A stretch of 9,025 nt of DNA, taken from assembly GCA_900552095.1 (NCBI GenBank), contig URYM01000063.1, forward strand, positions 1-9,025, written 5' to 3'. Each line of letters begins with the position of its first letter. The first letter of the stretch is position 1. Below, piece by piece: positions 1 to 6,166 of this stretch. The notes beneath the pieces are model-generated. The model searched no databases, was not told where the DNA came from, and was given only the letters and a program-made list of their open reading frames with translations. The position numbers and the translations under genes are program-made. This stretch comes from an uncultured Blautia sp. (lineage in GTDB: Bacteria; Bacillota; Clostridia; Lachnospirales; Lachnospiraceae).

Positions 1-28
1 GGCAGCGTCAGATGTGTATAAGAGACAG
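1..28 (+). other. Residual Nextera (Tn5) sequencing adapter
   Basis: Bases 10-28 read AGATGTGTATAAGAGACAG, the 19-bp Tn5 mosaic end used in Illumina Nextera libraries. Bases 1-9 (GGCAGCGTC) match the adjoining part of the Nextera read-1 adapter. The match is exact across all 28 bases, so this is library sequence left on the contig end and not part of the genome. Any reading frame that starts inside it, such as a long plus-strand frame from base 12, is an artefact. Confidence 0.97.
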
Positions 29-512
29 CAAGGAAGCCAAACGTCATCTCCTGAAAGCTCTTAGACTGGAACTCGCCCTGCCAGATCAGATTTCCAAAAA
101 CTGTTCCTCCGGTCATAAACTCCCGGATCAGCGCCAGAAGCACCCAGAATCCCCAAACCAGTCCGCTCTCCCAGAAAAGCTCTCCGTACTCTCCGTCCAG
201 CTTCTCCACAAGTACGTGTTTTGCCGCAAAGAGTCCCAGGATAAAAGTCATGATCCAGGTGCTGATCTCCACCTGAATCCCCAGCGCCGTAAATCCAAAA
301 AGAAATGCGCTGGCACTAAGGGAAGCGGTACTGATGCACACGCAGAGTTTCAGGCTCCAGTCCGGTATTACAGGTTCCAGAAGGTTTTTTATAAATTCTC
401 CAAATACCACCGCCAGAATCACCAGAATCCCGGCTGCAAAGGCCTCCTTCATTCCCGCAGAAAAAAGGATCATGCCCAGGGCGAAGGCTTCTGCCGGATA
501 TTTCAATCTCAT
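29..512 (-). CDS. Atypical RnfA/RnfE-like (Rnf-Nqr domain) membrane protein, 3' end missing
   Basis: This is the fourth gene of the rnf operon, cut by the left end after 161 codons. The start is ATG at 512, with a strong GGAGGGG ribosome binding site five bases upstream and 18 bases after the rnfG stop. The product is very hydrophobic, with about four or five membrane spans (roughly residues 8-20, 25-45, 57-75, 82-97 and 117-132). Residues around 117-140, including ALIREFMTGGTVFG, resemble the RnfE/RnfA signature in which a late helix is followed by G-x-IRE-x-hydrophobic-G-x-G. That likeness and the position after rnfG support the Rnf-Nqr family (PF02508). Two things are odd. The protein starts late, without the usual N-terminal LGLCP helix, and the usual N-C before the GRAEAFA segment reads TF at 89-90. 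Its only cysteines are C57 and C59. It may therefore be an extra Rnf-Nqr paralogue and not RnfE itself. The family call is moderate and the subunit identity is uncertain. Confidence 0.6.
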
Positions 513-530
513 ATTGACCCCTCCGTTCCT

Positions 531-1448
531 TTATTTTACCGTCTTTACAAAATCATAAGCCGTATTGACAGCTTTTACCGCAGCAGTAGAAGAAATCGTA
601 GCTCCGGATACCGCATCCACCTGGGTTCCCTCAGACGGAGCGCTCTCCTGCGGCTCTTTTCCGGCTGCTTCCATCATACACTGCTCTGCCAGATTTACAA
701 AACCTCCCACAGAAATGCTGACGCCGGCAACTGCATCCGTCTTGCCCTGCTCATTTACATTCAGGAAATTCAGATTCTGATTCTCCACGAGGGCTGCTGC
801 CAGAGCCTCTGCCTGAGCCTTCCAGGTCAGACCGTCCTCTGTCATGGTATACTCTCCATTTTCAGACATAACGCTTTTCTTTGCTCCGTCTGCACCCACA
901 GACTCCCAGTTTACTTCCGTGATCTTTCCGCCCTGTACCGTCATGGTCACCTGATCTACAAATCCGTTGTTGTCTGCCGCCTCGGCTTTGGCCTCATATG
1001 TTCCATCCTGAAGCTCTGCCCCTGCCAGATCATTGGACTCTTCCCCGCTCAGGCTCATTCCCGGCAGATATACCGGCGCCTTTACACCATTAAACTGATC
1101 CAGAAACTCTTTCTCCGCAATCCTTGCGCCCAGATTCGGAGTCTCGCTCTGTTCCGTCACTTCCACTTTGGTTACCGTCTCAGCTTCCGCATCAAAAGAC
1201 ACGTTCATCACGATGTCCCCGCCATAACCTTTTGTCTTCACAGTTACCCGGTAACCATTCTCTGTCTTTGCGGCAGCCTCAATGCCCTCCGCGCCTTTCA
1301 CATCCAGCTCTTCCGTCACCTTGTCCTCAGCAGCGCCGCCCTCTTCCTTTGTATCAACGGCCAGCGCTTTGGAACCCAGAATCACTCCGAAGGATAATGC
1401 TGTCACAACTGCCAGTGCAAGAATGCCTCTCACATTTTTATTTTTCAT
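531..1448 (-). CDS. rnfG: Rnf complex subunit G, FMN-binding, with inserted extra domain
   Basis: RnfG is a membrane-anchored subunit of the ferredoxin:NAD+ oxidoreductase that carries covalent FMN and passes electrons within the complex. The 305-residue product has one N-terminal membrane span (about 7-30). An FMN_bind first half follows (about 62-121), containing SETPNLGARI (101-110) and FLDQFNG (115-121). The C-terminal motif VDAVSGATISSTAAV (277-291) has the flavin-accepting threonine at 284. RnfG is usually about 190-220 residues. The excess lies at about 122-276, between the two halves of the domain. It starts with a DGTYEAKAEA block (148-157), continues with VTMTVQGGKITEVNW (167-181), and ends in a decayed second flavin motif, DAVAGVSIS (238-246). 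The start ATG at 1448 has GGGAG about eight bases upstream, and only 12 bases separate it from the rnfD stop. The gene is co-transcribed with rnfC and rnfD. Identity is firm; the nature of the insert is inferred. Confidence 0.92.
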   Translation of the reverse strand: MKNKNVRGILALAVVTALSFGVILGSKALAVDTKEEGGAAEDKVTEELDVKGAEGIEAAAKTENGYRVTVKTKGYGGDIVMNVSFDAEAETVTKVEVTEQSETPNLGARIAEKEFLDQFNGVKAPVYLPGMSLSGEESNDLAGAELQDGTYEAKAEAADNNGFVDQVTMTVQGGKITEVNWESVGADGAKKSVMSENGEYTMTEDGLTWKAQAEALAAALVENQNLNFLNVNEQGKTDAVAGVSISVGGFVNLAEQCMMEAAGKEPQESAPSEGTQVDAVSGATISSTAAVKAVNTAYDFVKTVK

Positions 1449-1460
1449 CTTTTTTCTCCC

Positions 1461-2408
1461 TTATGCCTCTTTTTTCTTAACTCCATATACGTGTTTCTTA
1501 TAAAATGCAGACAAAATACCTGCCATACAGTTCGCGGTCAGGATTCCAAAACAGATTCCTTCCGGATACGTGCTGAAAATACGGATCCCTGCAGTAATCA
1601 CACCTGCTGTAACTGCATAAAGCAGTTTTCCCTTTCTCGACACAAACGCGTAATCTGACAGCATATAGCATCCGCCCATGATCAGTCCGCCGCCAAACAG
1701 GTTCAGAAGAATGTCCCCTGTAAAGAGCCCGTCCGGTCCGAAGATGAAGGTCAGGATCACCACCGTTGCAATATAAGTCAGGGATGCCTCCATATTTACA
1801 ATTCCCTTATAACACATATAGCCGAATCCTACCAGAAGGAGCAGCTTACTAGTCTCTCCCATGGCACCCGGAGTCTCTCCCAGGAACATTTGCAGATAAC
1901 TGTAACCTGACTCAGCTCCGCTCTTTACCGTTCCCAGAATCGTCGCTCCTGAAACCGCATCTGCGGAAAGAGTCTGGGGCAGCACATACTGCATCACCGT
2001 AGAAGGCCAGACTACCATCACAAGAAGTCTTCCCATCAGAGCCGGATTCACAAAATTGTTTCCAATCCCTCCGAACATCTGTTTTACAAAAATAATACTG
2101 AACACGTCGGCTGCGATCAGCGTCCAGATCGGAACCGTCACCGGCATATTAAATACCAGGAGAAGTCCTGTCACCACTGCGCTGAAATCCCCTGCTGTCA
2201 CCTGCTTTTTTGTAAGTTTCTGCCACAGATACTCTGCGATCACACAGACACTCACTGAGAGACCTGCCAGATAAAAAGCCCGGATCCCGAAATAATAAAC
2301 AGCTCCTAAAAGAGCGGGAATCAGGGAAATCGATACATCCATCATCACGCTTCTGGTAGTGCGTTCCGTTCTGACGTGAGGCCCGTTTATCACTCTTGTC
2401 TGACTCAT
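1461..2408 (-). CDS. rnfD: Rnf complex subunit D, membrane, covalent FMN
   Basis: RnfD is an integral membrane subunit (NqrB/RnfD family) of the Rnf ion pump, and it binds one FMN covalently. The 315-residue protein has repeated hydrophobic spans consistent with about 8-10 helices. Family hallmarks are visible: GGIGNNFVNPALMGR (113-127), the flavin motif DAVSGAT with acceptor threonine 156, FGPDGLFTGDILLN (223-236), the GGCYMLSDY segment (245-253) and YPEGICFGIL (281-290). The frame stays open for 40 codons further upstream, but those codons lie inside rnfC. The ATG at 2408 was chosen because it overlaps the rnfC stop as ATGA, has GGTGA upstream, and gives the expected RnfD N-terminus. The four-base overlap suggests translational coupling. 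The length fits the family, and all core motifs are intact. Confidence 0.95.
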   Translation of the reverse strand: MSQTRVINGPHVRTERTTRSVMMDVSISLIPALLGAVYYFGIRAFYLAGLSVSVCVIAEYLWQKLTKKQVTAGDFSAVVTGLLLVFNMPVTVPIWTLIAADVFSIIFVKQMFGGIGNNFVNPALMGRLLVMVVWPSTVMQYVLPQTLSADAVSGATILGTVKSGAESGYSYLQMFLGETPGAMGETSKLLLLVGFGYMCYKGIVNMEASLTYIATVVILTFIFGPDGLFTGDILLNLFGGGLIMGGCYMLSDYAFVSRKGKLLYAVTAGVITAGIRIFSTYPEGICFGILTANCMAGILSAFYKKHVYGVKKKEA

Positions 2409-3763
2409 GATTTCTTCACCGCCCTCTCTCTCATTCTCTGTTTTACCACATCCCGCGCCATTCTGGTTCTGACAGAAAGCTCTCTTCTGGCCGGGCAGAT
2501 AAAGGAACAGCTTCCGCAGGCGATGCACTCGCTGGCATAAAGTTCCTCACATAAATCATAGTCCTCCTCCTGGAAGGCAAATTCTATCTGATACGGCACA
2601 AGACCTGCCGGACAGACATTGGCACATCCGCTGCAGCGGATGCAGGGCTGCTCTTCCCATTTGCTGTCAGGAAGAACCAGAACTCCCGATGTATTCTTGG
2701 TCACATAAAAAAGCTCGCTTTGGCCGTCCCAGTCAGAAGCTGCGCAAGGGCCTGTCATAGGGCCTCCCGCAATGATCCTGTTCTTCTTTTCCGTCACACC
2801 GCCGCTCTGTTCAATCAGCTCCTTCACAGAAGTTCCAATGGGCACCAGATAGTTGGCCGACTCTTTTACACAACCTGTCACTGTGACGATCCTTCTGGTC
2901 AGAGGTTTCCCTCCCAGAAGCATATCCGCCGCCGCCCGGGCTGTTCCGATATTGGACACGATCACTCCCACATCCGCAGGCAATCCGCCCATGGGAACTT
3001 CCCGGTCAAGTACACTCTGGATCAGCTGGCGCTCCCCTCCCTGGGGATATTTCGTCGGCAGGGCACAGACCTGGATGGATTCTCCCTCTGCCTGCCCCAG
3101 AATCTCTCTTAAGTTCTCGATTGCTTTCGGCTTATTATCCTCGATACAGATGTAAGCTTTTTCCGCACCGGAAGCCTTCAGCAGCAGACGCACACCATTT
3201 ACTGCAGAAAAGCCCTGTTCGATCATCAGTCTGTAATCGCAGGTAAGAAATGGTTCGCATTCTGCAGCATTGATCAGAAGCGCATCTATCTTCTTATCTG
3301 TCTCATATTTTTTATGAGTGGGAAATCCTGCGCCTCCCATACCGGTCAGTCCGCCGTCCCGGATTCCCGCGATAATTGCTTCCCGGTCAAGATCGTCTAT
3401 GCTTACCAGCTTTTTCTCATACTCCCGGCTCTCTTCCCCGGGTTCTCCCTCTCTTCGGATGATACCGGCGGTAACTTTCCGTCCCTGATTCTCCACTTCT
3501 TTTATTTCCAGAACTTCTCCGCTCACACTTGCGTGCAGGGGAGCTGCCATAAATGCCTCCGGCTTTCCTATCTGATCCCCCTCCTGCACCCGGTCTCCCG
3601 GTTTTACAGTCAGGCCGCACTTTCCTCCAAAGGACTGCTCTGCCAGAATCGTAACTGTGTCAGGCCAGTATGCACGGACCGGCAGTTCCATCGTCAGCTG
3701 CTTATCAGAGCCATCTGTGGGATGTACCCCGCCTGGAAATCCCTTCTTTTTTTCTTTTTGCAT
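2405..3763 (-). CDS. rnfC: Rnf complex subunit C, NADH/FMN and iron-sulfur subunit
   Basis: RnfC is the peripheral subunit that exchanges electrons with NAD+/NADH. The 452-residue protein shows an N-terminal barrel-sandwich region (about 25-100, with VKPGDRVQEGDQIG). It then has the Rossmann-like FMN/NADH-binding motif GMGGAGFPTHKK (141-152) followed by INAAECEPFLTCD (164-176), as in the related Complex I 51-kDa subunit. At the C-terminus are two [4Fe-4S] ligand sets: C374, C377, C380, C384 and C413, C416, C419, C423, each CxxCxxCxxxCP. The length is typical of clostridial RnfC. The start ATG at 3763 has GGAGGA nine bases upstream. It is the first gene of the operon, 96 bases after the cls stop, and a terminator separates the two. 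A Rex-like operator at 3785-3802 suggests control by the NADH/NAD+ ratio. Confidence 0.96.
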   Translation of the reverse strand: MQKEKKKGFPGGVHPTDGSDKQLTMELPVRAYWPDTVTILAEQSFGGKCGLTVKPGDRVQEGDQIGKPEAFMAAPLHASVSGEVLEIKEVENQGRKVTAGIIRREGEPGEESREYEKKLVSIDDLDREAIIAGIRDGGLTGMGGAGFPTHKKYETDKKIDALLINAAECEPFLTCDYRLMIEQGFSAVNGVRLLLKASGAEKAYICIEDNKPKAIENLREILGQAEGESIQVCALPTKYPQGGERQLIQSVLDREVPMGGLPADVGVIVSNIGTARAAADMLLGGKPLTRRIVTVTGCVKESANYLVPIGTSVKELIEQSGGVTEKKNRIIAGGPMTGPCAASDWDGQSELFYVTKNTSGVLVLPDSKWEEQPCIRCSGCANVCPAGLVPYQIEFAFQEEDYDLCEELYASECIACGSCSFICPARRELSVRTRMARDVVKQRMRERAVKKS

Positions 3764-3784
3764 GCTCGGTCTTCCTCCATTTGT

Positions 3785-3802
3785 TTGTTAAAACATTGAC
3801 AT
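3785..3802 (-). promoter_or_regulatory. Candidate Rex (redox repressor) operator upstream of rnfC
   Basis: The plus-strand bases read TTGTTAA-AACA-TTGACAT. The clostridial Rex consensus, as I know it, is TTGTTAA-N4-TTAACAA. The left half matches 7 of 7 and the right half 5 of 7, with the spacer exactly right. The site ends 21 bases before the rnfC ATG, just upstream of its ribosome binding site, where a repressor could block the operon. Rex senses NADH/NAD+, and Rnf uses NAD+, so the pairing makes sense. I could not find convincing -35/-10 hexamers for rnfC in the adjoining 40 bases, and the region is AT-rich, so a chance match is possible. Confidence 0.55.
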
Positions 3803-3820
3803 ACTGATATAAGATAACAT

Positions 3821-3856
3821 AAAAAAGCGGATTTATCAAGGTATAAATCCGCTTTT
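3821..3856 (-). terminator. Intrinsic terminator of cls
   Basis: A perfect 14-bp inverted repeat (3823-3836 with 3843-3856) surrounds a six-base loop. On the minus strand its core is AAAAGCGGATTTAT, and it is followed by a run of six T. It begins three bases after the cls stop codon and lies upstream of rnfC, so it separates cls from the rnf operon. On the plus strand the T run is shorter (four), so it is mainly a minus-strand terminator. Confidence 0.85.
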
Positions 3857-3859
3857 CTC

Positions 3860-5275
3860 TCACATTAATGGTGCAAACAGAAGAAAAATACTCTCCAGAA
3901 TTTTTTCCTTCTGCCCCCGCCCCTGAAACTGCTCCCAGGTATACGGGATACATGCCGTCTTATCTTTTTCAAAAATATCCCCATAGCGCTGCACCAGTGC
4001 ATTTGAATAAAACACACCGCAGACCTCATCATCCACCATCAGGCTTCTCATATCCAGATTTACCGATCCGATACAGCAGAGTTCCTCATCGATCACCATG
4101 GTCTTTGCATGTATGTATCCCCTGTATTTATAGACTTTCATTCCATAGGCAAAAAGCTGGCCACAGTAATAATTCGTCACCGGATCCAGGAAAAAACTGG
4201 CTTTAACCCCGGGAATCATCAGTTCAATCTCCACCCCGGAGGCAGCTGCCGCTTTCAGAGCATCCAGAACAGAGACATCCGGGATAAAGTACGGCGTCTG
4301 GATCCGGATCTTCTTCTTTGCGCTTCGTATCATGCTGAGATAGCACATTTTTACCGATTCCTTATCGTTATCTGCCCCTCCGATAATGAACTGACAGAGT
4401 TCTCCTTCTTCTGACGGATACTCTGTCTCCTGTCCCTGAACCTGTGTGATCGTGCTTTTCCAGTCTTTTCGCGGCACTGCACACAGCCAGTCTCTCAGGA
4501 AATACTCATCCAGGACAGCGGTGCAGGCTCCCTCCATGCGGACCTGCGTATCTCTCCAGGGTGTCTTCACCTTGTCCAGACCCGCATACTGCTTTCCAAT
4601 GTTCATACCGCCAATGTATGAAATCCTGTGATCGATCGACACGATCTTCCGATGACTCCTGTAATGAGTCAGATAGGGCTTTACCCGGATTACCTTTCCC
4701 CCCGCTTCCCGCAGGGGAGCAAACATCTTCTCCGGCGTGGACAGATTGGCAATAAAATCACACATCACCCAGACCTGCACGCCCTCTGCCGCCCTGGCTG
4801 TGAGCGCTTCTATCAGCTTCTTCCCCACCACGTCATGGTGGATCGTATAAAATTCTATGAAGATACATGTCTTTGCTTCCCGAATGTCCCGGAACAGCTG
4901 TGTATAATGGGAAATACCGTCCGTATACAGATCTGCTTTCTCATAACCGGTAAGCTCACTCCCATTATAGGAAGTATTAAAACGGATCACCTGCCGGTCT
5001 TCTTCCGATAGTTCCTTCTGTTTCCCACAAGAAGGACAGAACGGTTTCCGCACCGGCCACAATTCCCGCGGCTGCTTGCAGAGGCGCTTCTTTCTGATCC
5101 ATGCAGTCAGCTTGATCGCCACAGTACTTCCAAAAATCAGATACAAAATTGTTCCCCCATAGGGAATACACACCATGACCAGCACCCACAGAAGCGCCTC
5201 CGTAGGTCTCTTCCTCTCCACAAAAATGACTGTCAGAATCATCAGGATATATACCGAAAACAGTATCAGCTTCAT
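3860..5275 (-). CDS. cls: Cardiolipin synthase, phospholipase D type
   Basis: This enzyme joins two phosphatidylglycerols into cardiolipin plus glycerol at the cytoplasmic membrane. The 471-residue protein has two N-terminal membrane helices (about 3-18 and 27-49) and two phospholipase D domains, each with an HKD motif. These are HRKIVSID (H208, K210, D215, followed by GGMNIG) and HAKTMVID (H389, K391, D396, followed by GSVNLDMRS). All catalytic residues are present, and the length matches bacterial Cls (about 480). The start ATG at 5275 has AGGAGG seven bases upstream. A CPSC pair (C80, C83) in the linker after the membrane helices is unusual for the family as I know it. The gene has its own promoter and terminator, so it appears monocistronic. 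It is divergent from the DUF1624 gene. Confidence 0.94.
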   Translation of the reverse strand: MKLILFSVYILMILTVIFVERKRPTEALLWVLVMVCIPYGGTILYLIFGSTVAIKLTAWIRKKRLCKQPRELWPVRKPFCPSCGKQKELSEEDRQVIRFNTSYNGSELTGYEKADLYTDGISHYTQLFRDIREAKTCIFIEFYTIHHDVVGKKLIEALTARAAEGVQVWVMCDFIANLSTPEKMFAPLREAGGKVIRVKPYLTHYRSHRKIVSIDHRISYIGGMNIGKQYAGLDKVKTPWRDTQVRMEGACTAVLDEYFLRDWLCAVPRKDWKSTITQVQGQETEYPSEEGELCQFIIGGADNDKESVKMCYLSMIRSAKKKIRIQTPYFIPDVSVLDALKAAAASGVEIELMIPGVKASFFLDPVTNYYCGQLFAYGMKVYKYRGYIHAKTMVIDEELCCIGSVNLDMRSLMVDDEVCGVFYSNALVQRYGDIFEKDKTACIPYTWEQFQGRGQKEKILESIFLLFAPLM

Positions 5276-5326
5276 CCGCCTGCCTCCTCTTTCGAAATTT
5301 TCCTTTTTCTCACTGATTTAATTTTT

Positions 5327-5355
5327 ATTCTACCACATCCGACACCTTTTCACAA
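5327..5355 (-). promoter_or_regulatory. Likely sigma-A promoter of cls
   Basis: On the minus strand, TTGTGA (5355-5350) lies 17 bases before TAGAAT (5332-5327). The TAGAAT is preceded by TGG, an extended -10. The matches are 4 of 6 and 5 of 6 to the sigma-A consensus. It is about 50 bases upstream of the cls start. Confidence 0.5.
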
Positions 5356-5386
5356 ACTTTCCCCTCCATTCCCGCACATTTTATAG

Positions 5387-5392
5387 TATAAT
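5387..5392 (+). promoter_or_regulatory. Likely -10 element for the DUF1624 gene
   Basis: A perfect TATAAT lies 39 bases upstream of the ATG at 5432. The expected -35 position (5364-5369, CTCCAT) does not resemble TTGACA, so this may be a weak or activator-dependent promoter. An AGGAG ribosome binding site is at 5421-5425. Confidence 0.45.
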
Positions 5393-5431
5393 AACTGCAG
5401 AAATACAATCCCTACACAAAAGGAGTCTTTC

Positions 5432-6166
5432 ATGAAACAGGAACGCTATCTCATTTTGGATGAAATACGGGGCTTTACCCTCTTAAATATGTTTTTTTAC
5501 CACGGGATCTGGGATCTCGTCTATCTGTTCGGCTTTGACTGGGGCTGGTACCGCTCCGGCGGAGTCCGGCTCTGGCAGCAGGCGATCTGCTGGACCTTCA
5601 TCCTCCTCTCGGGATTCTGTATGCCTCTGGGAAAACACAAATTAAAAAGAGGACTGCAAATCCTCTTTTTAAGCACTCTTATTTCTGCTGTTACCCTTCT
5701 TTTCACCCCGGAAAGTCAGGTGCTCTTCGGTATCTTAAGCCTGCTCGGCTCCTGTATGCTGCTTATGATACCTCTTGAGAAGCTTCTGGAGAAATGCCCC
5801 GCTCCGGCAGGTTTTCTCCTCTGTATGCTCCTCTTTTTTCTCACCCGTCCTGCAGGCCGGGGCTATCTGGGGCTTGGGGAATATCAGCTCTTTGACCTCC
5901 CCGCTTCCTGGTACAACGGATTCTTTTCCGCTTATCTGGGTTTTCCCCCGGAAACCTTTTTTTCCACGGATTATTTTCCCATCTTTCCCTGGATCTTTCT
6001 CTTTCTTTCCGGATTTTTTCTGCATAAGATTCTGGCTTCCCGAAATCTCATGCCCCGCCTGAAAACAGGAAATCAAAAATCGCTGATCTGGCTGGGACAG
6101 CATTCCCTGCTCCTCTATGCCATCCACCAGCCCGTTCTATATCTTATACTGAGTCTCGTCTTCTGA
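5432..6166 (+). CDS. DUF1624 / HGSNAT-catalytic-domain membrane protein, putative acyltransferase
   Basis: This is a 244-residue protein with about seven membrane helices (about 8-24, 50-64, 73-91, 98-114, 124-138, 183-199 and 223-241). It matches the bacterial DUF1624 family, related to the catalytic domain of heparan-alpha-glucosaminide N-acetyltransferase, which moves acetyl groups across membranes. Visible hallmarks are LDEIRGFTLLNMFFYHGIWD (9-28, with D10, R13, G14, H24 and D28), GILSLLGSCMLL near 100-111, DYFPIFPWIFLFLSGF (180-195) and QHSLLLYAIHQPVLY (223-237). The substrate is not known for the short bacterial forms, and no neighbour points to a glycan pathway. The start ATG has AGGAG six bases upstream. 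The 3' end overlaps brnQ by 23 bp, tail to tail. A perfect terminator-like hairpin lies within codons 71-81. The family is confident; the activity is inferred. Confidence 0.85.
   Translation: MKQERYLILDEIRGFTLLNMFFYHGIWDLVYLFGFDWGWYRSGGVRLWQQAICWTFILLSGFCMPLGKHKLKRGLQILFLSTLISAVTLLFTPESQVLFGILSLLGSCMLLMIPLEKLLEKCPAPAGFLLCMLLFFLTRPAGRGYLGLGEYQLFDLPASWYNGFFSAYLGFPPETFFSTDYFPIFPWIFLFLSGFFLHKILASRNLMPRLKTGNQKSLIWLGQHSLLLYAIHQPVLYLILSLVF
5642..5672. repeat. Perfect 12-bp inverted repeat inside a coding sequence
   Basis: TTAAAAAGAGGA (5642-5653) and its exact complement TCCTCTTTTTAA (5661-5672) flank a seven-base loop. The GC-containing stem end followed by five T resembles an intrinsic terminator, yet it encodes residues 71-81 of the DUF1624 protein. 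The symmetry holds on both strands. Confidence 0.75.

Noticed and set aside
1..28. A Tn5-family transposon end
   Set aside because: The mosaic end is followed by ordinary coding sequence and preceded by adapter-specific bases. There is no transposase or cargo, so it is library adapter and not a natural element.
12..1397. A 461-codon open frame on the plus strand
   Set aside because: It starts inside the adapter and runs antisense to rnfG and the RnfE-like gene. The product is rich in Arg, His, Cys and Leu with no family resemblance, so it is a shadow of the real minus-strand genes.
2409..2528. A 40-codon N-terminal extension of RnfD
   Set aside because: It lies wholly inside rnfC. The ATG at 2408 overlaps the rnfC stop as ATGA and gives the normal RnfD N-terminus.
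3796..3822. A plus-strand promoter, TTGACA followed by CATAAA at a 16-base spacing
   Set aside because: The -10 is weak, and transcription would run directly into the cls terminator and antisense to cls with no gene to serve. The TTGACA is better explained as half of the Rex-like site.
4662..4681. A short inverted repeat, TGACTC...GAGTCA, inside cls
   Set aside because: It has only about six paired bases within coding sequence and no T run, which is expected by chance in a window of this size.
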